A DNA stretch of 64,000 nt from Pseudomonas putida (lineage in GTDB: Bacteria > Pseudomonadota > Gammaproteobacteria > Pseudomonadales > Pseudomonadaceae). The stretch lies in assembly GCF_003228315.1 (NCBI RefSeq), contig NZ_CP029693.1, positions 930,001-994,000 on the forward strand, given 5' to 3'. Under the pieces are notes generated by a model. The model did not search any database and was not told the DNA's origin. It worked only from the letters and a program-made list of their open reading frames with translations. Below are positions 33,936-43,012 of this stretch, in pieces (within the stretch, counting starts at the first letter, position 1; every line of letters begins with the position of its first letter). Made by a program: the position numbers and the translations under genes.

Positions 33936-35300
33936 ATGAAAACTTCTACCCTGATGAAAACCACCGTCCTGACCCTCAGCCTGCTGGCGACCAGCGTCAT
34001 GGCCGCCGTCTCGCAGCAGGAAGCCGACCAGCTCGGTACCAGCCTCACCCCAATGGGCGCGCAGAAAGAAGGCAACGCCGATGGCAGCATCCCGGCCTGG
34101 ACCGGGGGCCTGAAGCCCAATGCCGCGCCGGTGCAGAATGGTTTCCTCGGTGATCCCTTCGCCAATGAAAAACCGCTGTTCGTCATCACCGCCAGCAACG
34201 CCGAGCAATACAAGGACAAGCTGTCCGCCGGGCAAATGGCGATGTTCAAGCGTTACCCGACGACCTACAAAATCCCGGTCTATACCAGCCACCGCACCTT
34301 CAGCGCATCGCAGGCTGTCTACGACCTCGTCAAGAAAAGTGCCACCACCACTCAACTGACCAACGACGGCAACGCGCTGGCCAACTTCACCGCACGCTAC
34401 TACGCCTTTCCGATTCCGAAGTCGGGCGTGGAGTTGGTGTGGAATCACGAAACCCGCTACAAGGGCACCAACTACTACCGCACTTCGGCCCAGGCCGTGC
34501 CACAGGCCAACGGCGATTACACGATGGTCGGTTTCAACGAGACATACGGTACGCCGCAAGACATCAGCGGCAGCGATCCGGCCAAAACCGAGAACATCCT
34601 TTACTACTTCAAGCAGGAAATCATTGCCCCTGCCCGCTTGACCGGTACAGTCAACCTGGCCTACGAGACCATTGATCAACTCAAGGAGCCGCGCCAGGCC
34701 TGGACTTACAACGCCGGCCAGCGCCGCGTGCGCCGGGCACCGGAGATCGCCTATGACGGTCCCGGCACCGCCGCCGATGGCATGCGCACCACCGACAATA
34801 CCGACCTCTACAATGGCTCGCCCGACCGCTACACCTGGAAACTGGTGGGCAAGAAGGAAATGTACATCCCGTACAACAACTATCGCCTGTGGTCGCCTAC
34901 GGTGAAGTACGCCGACATCATCAAGCCGGGGCATATCAACCAGGACCTGACCCGCTACGAGTTGCATCGGGTATGGGAAGTCGAAGGCACGCTCAAGCCA
35001 ACTGAACGCCACCTGTATGCCAAGCGCCATATGTACTTCGACGAAGACACCTGGGCGCTGACCGGTGTCGATCACTACGACAGCCGTGGTCAACTGTGGC
35101 GCGTGGCTGAGGGCCAATTGGTCAACGACTACCAGAACGGTGTCGCCAGCTACGCCGCGCAGACCCTGTACGATCTGGTCGCGGGTCGCTACGTGGTCAT
35201 GGGCTTGATCAACGAATCCAAACAAGGCACGCAATACGGCCAGAACTTCGCCCTCAGCGAGTTCATCCCGAGCGCACTGCGCAACGCCGGCATTCGCTGA
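33936..35300 (+). CDS. DUF1329 family periplasmic lipoprotein-like protein
   Basis: 454 residues. A signal peptide (VLTLSLLATSVMA) precedes a DUF1329 domain, with AVSQQEADQLGTSLTPMGAQKEGNADGSIPAWTGG at the mature N-terminus. No lipobox Cys is seen, so it is probably soluble in the periplasm. The fold resembles LolB/lipid-carrier proteins in this family. It is cotranscribed with DUF1302 and followed by a strong terminator. It is likely to carry a hydrophobic substrate between outer membrane and cell envelope enzymes; this is an inference from context. Confidence 0.88.
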   Translation: MKTSTLMKTTVLTLSLLATSVMAAVSQQEADQLGTSLTPMGAQKEGNADGSIPAWTGGLKPNAAPVQNGFLGDPFANEKPLFVITASNAEQYKDKLSAGQMAMFKRYPTTYKIPVYTSHRTFSASQAVYDLVKKSATTTQLTNDGNALANFTARYYAFPIPKSGVELVWNHETRYKGTNYYRTSAQAVPQANGDYTMVGFNETYGTPQDISGSDPAKTENILYYFKQEIIAPARLTGTVNLAYETIDQLKEPRQAWTYNAGQRRVRRAPEIAYDGPGTAADGMRTTDNTDLYNGSPDRYTWKLVGKKEMYIPYNNYRLWSPTVKYADIIKPGHINQDLTRYELHRVWEVEGTLKPTERHLYAKRHMYFDEDTWALTGVDHYDSRGQLWRVAEGQLVNDYQNGVASYAAQTLYDLVAGRYVVMGLINESKQGTQYGQNFALSEFIPSALRNAGIR

Positions 35301-35321
35301 TCCGATTAACCGCCGTAAACG

Positions 35322-35346
35322 AACGCCCCGCTCGCGGGGCGTTTTG
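35322..35346 (+). terminator. Rho-independent terminator after the DUF1302/DUF1329 operon
   Basis: Stem AACGCCCCG/CGGGGCGTT with loop CTCG, followed by a T-run. 22 bp after the DUF1329 stop codon. Confidence 0.9.
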
Positions 35347-35372
35347 CATTGTTGGCCTGACAAAAATAAAAC

Positions 35373-35462
35373 TGTAGGAGCGAGCCTGCTCGCGATGACG
35401 ATTTGGCATGCACCATTGATATCGGCTGACACGGCCCCATCGCGAGCAGGCTCGCTCCTACA
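35373..35462. repeat. REPIN (inverted REP pair)
   Basis: Two inverted ~24-bp REP units (TGTAGGAGCGAGCCTGCTCG and its reverse) surround about 45 bp of unrelated sequence. This is the common mobile REP doublet of fluorescent pseudomonads. A degenerate single REP-like unit follows near 35502. Confidence 0.9.
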
Positions 35463-35568
35463 GGATTTGCGCCTTGCTCGTTATCGAGGAACGACACAAA
35501 TCCTGCAGGAGCGTGGCTTGCCCGCCAAGAGGCCATCGGCAACAGTACAAATCCCCCAAAACACCCAT

Positions 35569-35593
35569 AAAAAAGCCGACCCAAAGGTCGGCT
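35569..35593 (-). terminator. Rho-independent terminator of the acyl-CoA ligase operon
   Basis: On the minus strand AGCCGACC and GGTCGGCT form a stem with a 4-nt loop, followed by six T residues. It lies about 20 bp after the ligase stop at 35615 and ends the five-gene operon. Confidence 0.9.
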
Positions 35594-35614
35594 CTGTCAC
35601 ATCGCAACCCGCCC

Positions 35615-37312
35615 CTACTCGAATACAACCTTGCTGCCGCTCGCATCCCACGCTTCGATCTGGTTCTGATACAGCTCCTCGATCAGATTGCGGCGAATCT
35701 TCAGGGTCGGTGTCAGCAATGCATTGGTGACGGTCCAGGGTTCTGCGACAACCACCAGGCAACCCAATTGCTCATGGGACTCGAACTGGGCATTGACCTC
35801 GGCCAGGAACACCTCAAGCTCGGTGGCCACCTTGTCGCGGCCTTCCGCCGTGGCGAGCGCGGCGCGGGTATCAGGCGAGACGTTGATCAACGCCAGTGGC
35901 TGCGCCAGGCCAACGCCCGTCACGCAGGAGGCCTCGACGCGCGGGTGGTTGCCCAGTTTGGCCTCGATCGGCACCGGCGCCACGTACTTGCCCTTGGCGG
36001 TCTTGAACAACTCCTTGACCCGCCCGGTGATGCGCAGGCGCCCTTGCTCGTCCAGGTCGCCCCGGTCGCCAGTGCAAAACAGACCATCGGCGGTGTAGCT
36101 CTCGGCGGTCAGGTCGGGACGCTTGTAGTAACCCAGCATCTGCCCCGGGCTTTTCACCAGGATTTCGTTGTTGTCACCGATACGGCATTCGACACCCGGA
36201 ATCGCCGCGCCCACGTAGCCGACACGTACCTGCCCCGGCAGGCTGAAGTGCGAGATGCCGAAGTTCTCCGACATGCCATACCCTTCAAGCAGTTCAAGAC
36301 CCAGCTGGCGATACCACTCCATCACCTTGACCGGCAAAGGCGCGGAACCGGAAAGGCCGGTATGCACCTGGTCAAGCCCGAGAGCCGAGAGAATCTGCGC
36401 CTTCATCAGCTTTCCCTGCACCGGGTCGGCGAAAGCGGCTTGCTGCACGGCCGGATCGATGCGTTCGTTGATGCCCTGATAGAACTTGCCCCACAACCGT
36501 GGCATGGACAGGAAAATAGTCGGGCGCGCGCGGCGCAAGTCTTCACTGAAGGTTTCCAGCCCCAAGTTGAAGAACACCCGGCAGCCGCTGAACAGCGACA
36601 CCGCTTCCACCACCGCACGCTCGGCGGTATGGGCCAGCGGCAGGTAGGACAGCAACCGGTCACTGCTGCTGGTGCCCTGGCCATTGGCGTACATGCAGCC
36701 GGTCACTGCCGGTGCGGTGTACATGGCGCCGAAGCTGTGCATGACCCCTTTGGGGTCACCGGTGCTGCCCGAGGTATAAATGATGGTGGCCAGTTCACCC
36801 GGTACCGCTTCGGCCACCGCTTGCAGCGGCGCCTGTCGCTGGACGATGCGCTCCCAGGATTCACCCTTGCCGCAGCCGGACATCGGCAAATCAATCAACG
36901 GCAAGTCGGCTGGAACAGAGGCACAGACAGCGTTCCAGCCCGCCGTGTCACCTTCAAGGCGACCGACAAAAAGCAGGCGTATTTCCGCATGCTCCAGCAC
37001 ATAGCGCACCGTGTCGCTATTGGCCGTGGTGTACAGCGGCACGCTGACATGTCCGGCCATCCATATCGCCAGGTCAGCGATGATCCAGTGGGCGGTGTTC
37101 TTGCCGTAGATGCCAATGGAAGACTTGGCCGACAAGTCCAGGCTCTGCAGGTGAGCGGCCATGCGCCGCGCCTGATCTCCCACTTCACGCCAGCTGTAGT
37201 CTTGCACGCTGCCATCGGGCAAAGGCTGGGTCAGGTAAATCGAATCTGGCGTGCTGTGCTCCCAGTGAAGAAAGCGATGCAACAGTGTCGGGTACTTATT
37301 GTTGTTGTCCAT
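35615..37312 (-). CDS. Long-chain acyl-CoA synthetase (AMP-forming)
   Basis: 565 residues from the ATG at 37312 (AGGA 7 nt before). The P-loop motif ATIIYTSGSTGDPKG is present near residue 180, the adenylate motif GYGMSEN near residue 345, and TGDRGDLDEQGRLRITGR with Asp and Arg near 440-460. A catalytic Lys lies near AKGKYVAPVPIEAKL. It is the FadD15/LACS-type. It activates a fatty or other long-chain acid with ATP and CoA at the cytoplasmic face. It is the last gene of the operon with two acyl-CoA dehydrogenases, an MFE-2 fusion and a degenerate thiolase. Confidence 0.9.
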   Translation of the reverse strand: MDNNNKYPTLLHRFLHWEHSTPDSIYLTQPLPDGSVQDYSWREVGDQARRMAAHLQSLDLSAKSSIGIYGKNTAHWIIADLAIWMAGHVSVPLYTTANSDTVRYVLEHAEIRLLFVGRLEGDTAGWNAVCASVPADLPLIDLPMSGCGKGESWERIVQRQAPLQAVAEAVPGELATIIYTSGSTGDPKGVMHSFGAMYTAPAVTGCMYANGQGTSSSDRLLSYLPLAHTAERAVVEAVSLFSGCRVFFNLGLETFSEDLRRARPTIFLSMPRLWGKFYQGINERIDPAVQQAAFADPVQGKLMKAQILSALGLDQVHTGLSGSAPLPVKVMEWYRQLGLELLEGYGMSENFGISHFSLPGQVRVGYVGAAIPGVECRIGDNNEILVKSPGQMLGYYKRPDLTAESYTADGLFCTGDRGDLDEQGRLRITGRVKELFKTAKGKYVAPVPIEAKLGNHPRVEASCVTGVGLAQPLALINVSPDTRAALATAEGRDKVATELEVFLAEVNAQFESHEQLGCLVVVAEPWTVTNALLTPTLKIRRNLIEELYQNQIEAWDASGSKVVFE

Positions 37313-37385
37313 GACAGATCCTGCATTTGAAGGGTGGTGTTCCACCCATTGAAATTGTTCTGCTGCTGTACCTGTACCGTGAAAT

Positions 37386-38507
37386 TCAATCGCGCTGAAA
37401 AAGGGACGTCGTCACCGTGCCGTCGCTACCTGTCTGGTGTTGAAGCGCCAGTTGCGCATCGGCGACCTGACGCCTGCCGGCGCTGCCGCGCAGTTGATGC
37501 ACCAGCTCAATACTTTGCGCCAAAGCACTCGCCGCAGTGGACAGACCCAATGTAAGCAGGCCACCGGATGGATTGACCACCAGGTTGCCGCCATACGTAT
37601 TGTCGCCGTCTTCCACCAGCTTCTCGGCATTGCCTTCCGGACAGAAACCCAGGGCCTCATAGAGTAACAACTCGTTGACGGTGCTGGCGTCATGCAATTC
37701 ACAGACGGCAATGTCCTGCGGCCCCCTGCCCGCCTGCTCATACAGCTCGCGGGCGGCAGCGACGCTGACCTCATAGTTGACGTCTGCGTACGTCGAACCC
37801 TGATCGAGGCCGCTCACTTGCTGTGGGCTGACACAGGCCTGTGCGGCCACGCCAACGACCGCGCCATTGCCCAGGCGTGCGGCAAAGTCGCCGGAACACA
37901 GCAGCACCGCCGCCACACCCGTACTGGCCCAGGCAACCTGTGGACGGGTGAGCGGATCGGCGATCACCTCGGCCTCCAACACCTGATCCATGGTCAGCAC
38001 GCCTTTATACGCGGCCAGAGGGTTGAGCTCGGCGTGCCGGCGCGCCTTCACGGCAATCATGGCGAAAGTCTCCCGGCGAGTCAGATAACGGGCCATGTAC
38101 GCTCGCGCCGTGGTGCCGACACGCTCGGACCACTGGTCCGGCGCAGGCATGGCAGGTGCCTCCTGGATGCCCAGCACCAGAATGCTTTCGGCCAGCCCCT
38201 GGCGGATGTCCTGACAGGCGCGGGCCAACAACGCACTGCCATCGGCGCTGTCCGGCGGGAAATGACTGAGCGGCGCATGGGCCAGCCCCACGTGTTGCAG
38301 AGCACGCTGCAAGGTCGCGCTGGCCAGCCTGCCGGTCACAGCATAGACAGCCGCCACGTTGCTCGCGCACAGGCCGGCATCGCCAAGCGCCTGTCGTATC
38401 GTAGTGCCGACCAATGTAGTGCCGAGCAATGCCGGTGGATCGGGACCCAGCTCGACGGGACTGAAGGGCGACATTCCTACGCCAATCACATTGACGCAAC
38501 GCTGCAT
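37386..38507 (-). CDS. Thiolase-like protein lacking catalytic Cys and His
   Basis: 373 residues, paralogous to the SCP2-type thiolase at 30500. The place of the nucleophile (NNCGSGS in the paralogue) is FPPDSADGSALL near residues 83-94, with no Cys. The GHPLGATG His segment is replaced by LGLSTAAS. It keeps CELHDASTVNE. So it cannot work as a normal thiolase. Mycobacterial Ltp2 aldolases and lipid-transfer proteins are thiolase-fold proteins without the Cys and cleave tertiary-alcohol CoA esters, with a DUF35 partner; that is the closest precedent, but no DUF35 gene is seen here. It may also be structural. It lies in the operon before the ligase gene. Confidence 0.75.
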   Translation of the reverse strand: MQRCVNVIGVGMSPFSPVELGPDPPALLGTTLVGTTIRQALGDAGLCASNVAAVYAVTGRLASATLQRALQHVGLAHAPLSHFPPDSADGSALLARACQDIRQGLAESILVLGIQEAPAMPAPDQWSERVGTTARAYMARYLTRRETFAMIAVKARRHAELNPLAAYKGVLTMDQVLEAEVIADPLTRPQVAWASTGVAAVLLCSGDFAARLGNGAVVGVAAQACVSPQQVSGLDQGSTYADVNYEVSVAAARELYEQAGRGPQDIAVCELHDASTVNELLLYEALGFCPEGNAEKLVEDGDNTYGGNLVVNPSGGLLTLGLSTAASALAQSIELVHQLRGSAGRRQVADAQLALQHQTGSDGTVTTSLFQRD

Positions 38508-38570
38508 CGTGCTCTCCTGAAATAGAAAAATGCCGCTTCCCGTTCACGGAAGCGGCAGGTGCCCAAAGGA

Positions 38571-40388
38571 TCAGGCGGGTACGGATTCGAACAATTCGAC
38601 CGCACCATTTTTCAACACAACCACGTCGCGCTCGACCGCACGCATCTCGACGATGATGCGGGTCGGCGACTCACGCCACATGCGGGTTTCCAGGGTGTCG
38701 CCGGGCATCACGATGGAGGCGAAACGCGCACGCACACTCTTGAACAGCCGCGAATCGTTGCCGCAGAACGCCTTGATCACATGACGGCCCAGGTAGCCGA
38801 AGGTGCACAGGCCATGCAGGAACGGCTTCTCGTAGCCGGCCCTGGCCGCGTAGTCCGGATCGACGTGCATCGGGTTCCAGTCGCCGCACAGGCGATACAG
38901 CAGCGCCTGATTGATCTCGGTCCGGTCCGCCAGTACTGCATCAGGCTGACGATCCGGCGCCACGTTGATCTCTTCGCTGGCCACACGCTGCAAGCCTGCA
39001 CCTGGCACGCCCGGGTAGAAACCGGTCACTTCGTTGTAAAACAGCGGCGTGCCGTGCTCGTCGGTGGTTTCAATGGCGAGGATGGTGACGGTGCTCTTGC
39101 CTTTGTCGATTGCCGACTTCAAGCGCATGGTGTGCTTGAGCTTGGCTTTCGGCGGCAAGGGGCGATACATGACTGTGTACTGCTCGCCGTGCAGGCCTTT
39201 GGCGAATGGCACGTTCAGCCCTTCAAGCTGTGGCTCGCCGGATTTGGCGGCCCGCAGGAACACTTCGGTCGCCGGCAACACGGCCATGGTCGGCAAGACC
39301 CGAAAGTCGTCACCGACGAACTCGTTGACGTACTTCAGCTCATCGCGATCCAGCGGGTCCTTGGCGGCACCGACGGCCAACGCGTAAAGCGCGGCATCGT
39401 TCTGGTCGTATTCGGTTTCCAGGTACGAGACGGCGTTCGCCGCCACTTCCATATCGATAAACGCATTGCCACCCTTGGCCGGCGACTCCATGCGCTCGAA
39501 CAGTTCCTTGAAGCTTTCACCGCCATCGGCGTGATACACGCTGTGCTCGTCGAACCGGGTGATGCGTTCCCAGTTGTCGCGCACCAGTTCCGGGCTCAAG
39601 GTGTTGGTGTGCAGGTGACGCCCCTGGGAGCGCTCCCAACGGTATTTGGAATGGAAACCGCCACCGACTTCGAACAGGCCGCCGGTGTCCTGGCACTCTT
39701 CGCTGCACAGCCAACCCACCAGCGGTGCGCAGTCTTCCACTTTCAGCTTGTCGTGAAGCTCCTGGGGGAAGATGCCGCTGGCGATCACCATGCGCGATGC
39801 CGCGATCGGCGCGACGGTATTGACGCGGATGTTCTTGCTCGCGCCTTCGATGGCCAGCGAGTTGGCAAAACCGATCAGGCCGGCCTTGGCCGTGGAATAG
39901 TTGCACTGGCCGAAGTTGCCGAAAATGCCCGCACCGGAGGCGGTCATCACGATGCGGCCGTAGCCCTTCTCGCGCATGATCGGCCACACGGCGTGGGTCA
40001 GGCGGAAGGCGCCCTTGACGTGGACGTCCTGGATCAGGTCCCACTGCTCTTCGGTCATCTTGTGGAACGAGCTGTCACGCAAGACACCGGCGTTGTTGAT
40101 CAGGATGTCGACCGTGCCGAACACCTCAAGGGCGGTGGCGACGATTTTCTCGCCCTCGGTCACCGAGTTGTAGTCGGCGACCGCCTCGCCACCCATGGCA
40201 CGGATCTCCGCGACTACCGCGTCGGCGGCGGCACTTGAGGTGCCGAGGCCTTCGGTGCTGACCCCCAGGTCATTGACCACAACCTTTGCGCCCCGGGAAC
40301 CCAGCAGCAAGGCATGGGCGCGGCCCAGGCCGTTACCCGCGCCGGTGACAATGGCAACTTTGCCGTCAAAGCGAATTTCTTGAGACAC
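38571..40388 (-). CDS. MFE-2-type fusion: SDR dehydrogenase + MaoC hydratase
   Basis: 605 residues with two parts. The SDR (about 1-300) has TGAGNGLG, NNAG and YSTAKAG and resembles the (3R)-hydroxyacyl-CoA dehydrogenase of peroxisomal multifunctional enzyme 2. The C-terminal hydratase-2 (about 310-600) has a double hot-dog and the motif YRLCGDWNPMHVDPDYAARAGYEKPF (Asp-Asn-His). It would hydrate an enoyl-CoA to a (3R)-hydroxyacyl-CoA and oxidise it. No SCP2 domain is present, unlike the human enzyme. It is the middle gene of the operon and repeats, in fused form, the functions of the split SDR and MaoC genes at 28686-30428. Confidence 0.92.
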   Translation of the reverse strand: MSQEIRFDGKVAIVTGAGNGLGRAHALLLGSRGAKVVVNDLGVSTEGLGTSSAAADAVVAEIRAMGGEAVADYNSVTEGEKIVATALEVFGTVDILINNAGVLRDSSFHKMTEEQWDLIQDVHVKGAFRLTHAVWPIMREKGYGRIVMTASGAGIFGNFGQCNYSTAKAGLIGFANSLAIEGASKNIRVNTVAPIAASRMVIASGIFPQELHDKLKVEDCAPLVGWLCSEECQDTGGLFEVGGGFHSKYRWERSQGRHLHTNTLSPELVRDNWERITRFDEHSVYHADGGESFKELFERMESPAKGGNAFIDMEVAANAVSYLETEYDQNDAALYALAVGAAKDPLDRDELKYVNEFVGDDFRVLPTMAVLPATEVFLRAAKSGEPQLEGLNVPFAKGLHGEQYTVMYRPLPPKAKLKHTMRLKSAIDKGKSTVTILAIETTDEHGTPLFYNEVTGFYPGVPGAGLQRVASEEINVAPDRQPDAVLADRTEINQALLYRLCGDWNPMHVDPDYAARAGYEKPFLHGLCTFGYLGRHVIKAFCGNDSRLFKSVRARFASIVMPGDTLETRMWRESPTRIIVEMRAVERDVVVLKNGAVELFESVPA

Positions 40389-40410
40389 GTTTGCTCTCCT
40401 ATGGTCGTGC

Positions 40411-41559
40411 TCACAACGTGCGAGCGATGATTTCTTTCATGATTTCGTTGGTGCCGCCCCAGATCCGGTTGCCACGGGTATCCAGGTACAGGCGGGCAAT
40501 CGGGTATTCGGTCATGTAGCCGTTGCCGCCGTGCAGTTGCAGACAGGCATCGACCACGCGGCTGCTGAGCTCGGCGGTCCAGTACTTGGCCACCGCCGCC
40601 GCTTCGGCTGTCAATTCACCGCGCAGCAACAGCGCCATGCAGCTGTCGACCCAGGAGCGGCCGATCTGGATCTCGGCCTTGAGCTGCGCCAGGGTGAAAC
40701 GCGAGTTCTGGAAGTCGAGCACCGGCTTGCCGAAAACGATGCGCGTGCGGGTGTATTCGAGGGTGTGGTCCAGCGCCGCCTCGGCCTGGGCCTGAAAGCC
40801 CACGGCACCGATGATTCGTTCCCAGGCCAGGTCGTGCATCAGTTGGTAGAAGCCCTGCCCGGCCACGCCGCCGAGTACGTTCTCGACCGGCACGCGGCAG
40901 TCGTCGAAGAACAGCATGCTGGTGTTCTGGGCGTGCAGGCCGATCTTTTCCAGTGGCTGGGAACGGCTGAAACCCTCGCGCTCCTTCTCGACGATGACCA
41001 GCGAGAAGTCCTTGGCACTGCCGCTGTCGCCGGTCTTGCACACCACCAGCGCCAGGTCGCAGGAAGCGCCGTTGGAAATGAAGGTCTTGGAACCGTTGAG
41101 CACCAGCTGATCAGCGTCCTGCACGGCACGGGTGCGCACGGCCTGCAGGTCCGAGCCGGTGTTGGGCTCGGTCATGGCGATGGCGCCCACCGCTTCGCCG
41201 GCGACCATGCGCGGCAACCAGGTTTGCTTCTGAGCCTCGGTGCCGTAGTTGAGGATGTAGAACGCCACCAGGCCGTGCACGCCAAAGCCGATCAGGCCCG
41301 AGGCGCCGACTCGCATGAATTCCTCGGCAAAGACCATGTCGAACAGGCGATCGGCACCGGGTCCGCCATATTCCTCCGGCATGGAGGGCAGAAGCATTCC
41401 CAGCTCACCGGTTTTGCGCCACACCTCGCGGGGCACGCACTTGTCCTTCTCCCACTGGGCGTGGAACGGGACGACTTCCTGTTCCATGAAGCGACGGCAG
41501 GCGCGGCGAAATTCTTCGTGTTCGGTGCTGAACAAGGTACGGGGGATCAAATATTCCAT
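40411..41559 (-). CDS. Acyl-CoA dehydrogenase (1)
   Basis: 382 residues from the ATG at 41559 (MEYLIPRTLFSTEHEEF); the frame to 41802 overlaps the previous gene. It has the three ACAD domains. The FAD motif MTEPNTGSDLQAVRTRAV is present and the C-terminal IWGGTNEIMKEIIART loop closes it. The usual MCAD-type base in YEG is not present; the Glu in LAWERIIGAVG fits the base of the long-chain/isovaleryl type, which is an inference. It oxidises an acyl-CoA to enoyl-CoA and passes electrons to ETF. It is second in the operon with a paralogue at 41583. Confidence 0.9.
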   Translation of the reverse strand: MEYLIPRTLFSTEHEEFRRACRRFMEQEVVPFHAQWEKDKCVPREVWRKTGELGMLLPSMPEEYGGPGADRLFDMVFAEEFMRVGASGLIGFGVHGLVAFYILNYGTEAQKQTWLPRMVAGEAVGAIAMTEPNTGSDLQAVRTRAVQDADQLVLNGSKTFISNGASCDLALVVCKTGDSGSAKDFSLVIVEKEREGFSRSQPLEKIGLHAQNTSMLFFDDCRVPVENVLGGVAGQGFYQLMHDLAWERIIGAVGFQAQAEAALDHTLEYTRTRIVFGKPVLDFQNSRFTLAQLKAEIQIGRSWVDSCMALLLRGELTAEAAAVAKYWTAELSSRVVDACLQLHGGNGYMTEYPIARLYLDTRGNRIWGGTNEIMKEIIARTL

Positions 41560-41582
41560 TGAGTGTTCCTCTGCATCCGGAA

Positions 41583-42728
41583 TCAGAGCGTGCGCCCGAC
41601 CAGATCTTTCATGATGTCGTTGGCGCCGCCGGCAATGCGCAGCACGCGGTGATCGAGGTAATGACGGGCAACCGGGTACTCGAGCATGTAGCCGTTGCCG
41701 CCGTGCAGCTGGACGCACTCGTCCACGACTTTGGTGTAGAGGTCCGAGCACCACAATTTGGCGGCGGCGGCCGCTTCCGGGCTGAGGGTGCGGGCCAGGC
41801 ACTGCTCCATGCAGCGGTCGACATAGTTCTGCGACACCGCCAGCTGCATCTTCAGGTCGGCCAATTTGAAGCGGGTGTTCTGGAAGGCGAAGATCGGCTT
41901 GCCGAAGACGGTGCGGCCCTTGGTGTATTCCAGCGTGCTTTCCAGCACCGCTTCGGCGCCGGCGACGCTGCTGATGGCGATGGACAAGCGCTCCCAGGCC
42001 AACTCCTTCATCAACTGGATGAAGCCCTGCCCGGCCACGCCGCCCAACAGGTTTTCCTTCGGCACCCGGACGTTTTCGAAAAACAGCATGGTGGTGTCCT
42101 GGGCGTGCAGACCGACCTTGCGCAACGGTTTGGAGCGGCTGAAGCCGGCGCGATCGGCCTCGACCAGGATCAGCGAAATGTCCTGGGCGCCCTTGCCCGT
42201 GTTACCGGTTTTGGCTACCACCACCACGATGTCGCAATTGCTGCCGTTGGAGATGAAGGTCTTGGCACCGTTGATGACGTACTCGTCACCGTCGAGCACG
42301 GCGCGGGTCTTCACGGCTTGCAGGTCCGAACCGGTATCGGGTTCGGTCATCGCCACCGCACCGATGGCCGAGCCCGCCGCCATCTTCGGCAGCCAGGTCT
42401 GCTTTTGCAGCTCGCTGCCGAAATTCACCAGGTAACCGGCCACGATGTCATGCACGCCGAAGCCGATCAGACCCGAAGCCTGGCCCGCGCGATAGATTTC
42501 CTCGGTGGCGATCATCGAGAAGCGCCGATCGAGCCCCAGCCCGCCGTAGGCTTCAGGCGTGGTCGCGTTGAGCATGCCCAGCGCGCCAGCCCTCTCCCAG
42601 ATGGCCCGGGGAACCCGATGGTCCGCTTCCCACTGTTCCAGGCAGGGAGCACATTCCTGAGCCAGGAACCGCCGCACGCTGCGGCGAAACTCCTCGTGCT
42701 CTTGATCAAACAGGCTGCGCGCAATCAT
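41583..42728 (-). CDS. Acyl-CoA dehydrogenase (2)
   Basis: 381 residues, about the same length as its neighbour. It has MTEPDTGSDLQAVKTRAV for FAD, LAWERLSIAISS where the long-chain-type base is expected, and C-terminal IAGGANDIMKDLVGRTL. It heads the operon that runs through the second dehydrogenase, the MFE-2 fusion, the thiolase-like protein and the ligase. Two or three related dehydrogenases in one cluster may form a heteromer or act on successive chain lengths. A GC-rich dyad lies 82-98 bp upstream of the start codon. Confidence 0.9.
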   Translation of the reverse strand: MIARSLFDQEHEEFRRSVRRFLAQECAPCLEQWEADHRVPRAIWERAGALGMLNATTPEAYGGLGLDRRFSMIATEEIYRAGQASGLIGFGVHDIVAGYLVNFGSELQKQTWLPKMAAGSAIGAVAMTEPDTGSDLQAVKTRAVLDGDEYVINGAKTFISNGSNCDIVVVVAKTGNTGKGAQDISLILVEADRAGFSRSKPLRKVGLHAQDTTMLFFENVRVPKENLLGGVAGQGFIQLMKELAWERLSIAISSVAGAEAVLESTLEYTKGRTVFGKPIFAFQNTRFKLADLKMQLAVSQNYVDRCMEQCLARTLSPEAAAAAKLWCSDLYTKVVDECVQLHGGNGYMLEYPVARHYLDHRVLRIAGGANDIMKDLVGRTL

Positions 42729-42809
42729 GGGGTGTTTTCTCCTAAATCGTTATTGCGCCACCTTTACAGGGGCTCTGAATCGATCATAGGAGGAGGTATT
42801 GCAGAACCG

Positions 42810-42826
42810 CCCCCTCAGGGAGGGGG
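42810..42826. promoter_or_regulatory. GC-rich dyad CCCCCTC-agg-GAGGGGG
   Basis: 7-bp perfect arms with a 3-nt spacer, 82-98 bp upstream of the first gene of the acyl-CoA dehydrogenase operon. A second C-rich half-site lies near 42885. Confidence 0.5.
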
Positions 42827-43012
42827 GGATTTGGGAAGAACCACAGGCTTGCGCAAAACAAACAGGCCACGGGCACAACGAATGCCCCCCCCATCATGGG
42901 TTGGCTGGCAATCCGGTCGAGACCTCAGAATGCCTCTGCGAAACACCGGTCGGCCAAGCGAGCGCAGCGTCCACGCAACGCTGCCCTCGTTGACCGTGCT
43001 GGTGTTTCGCGC

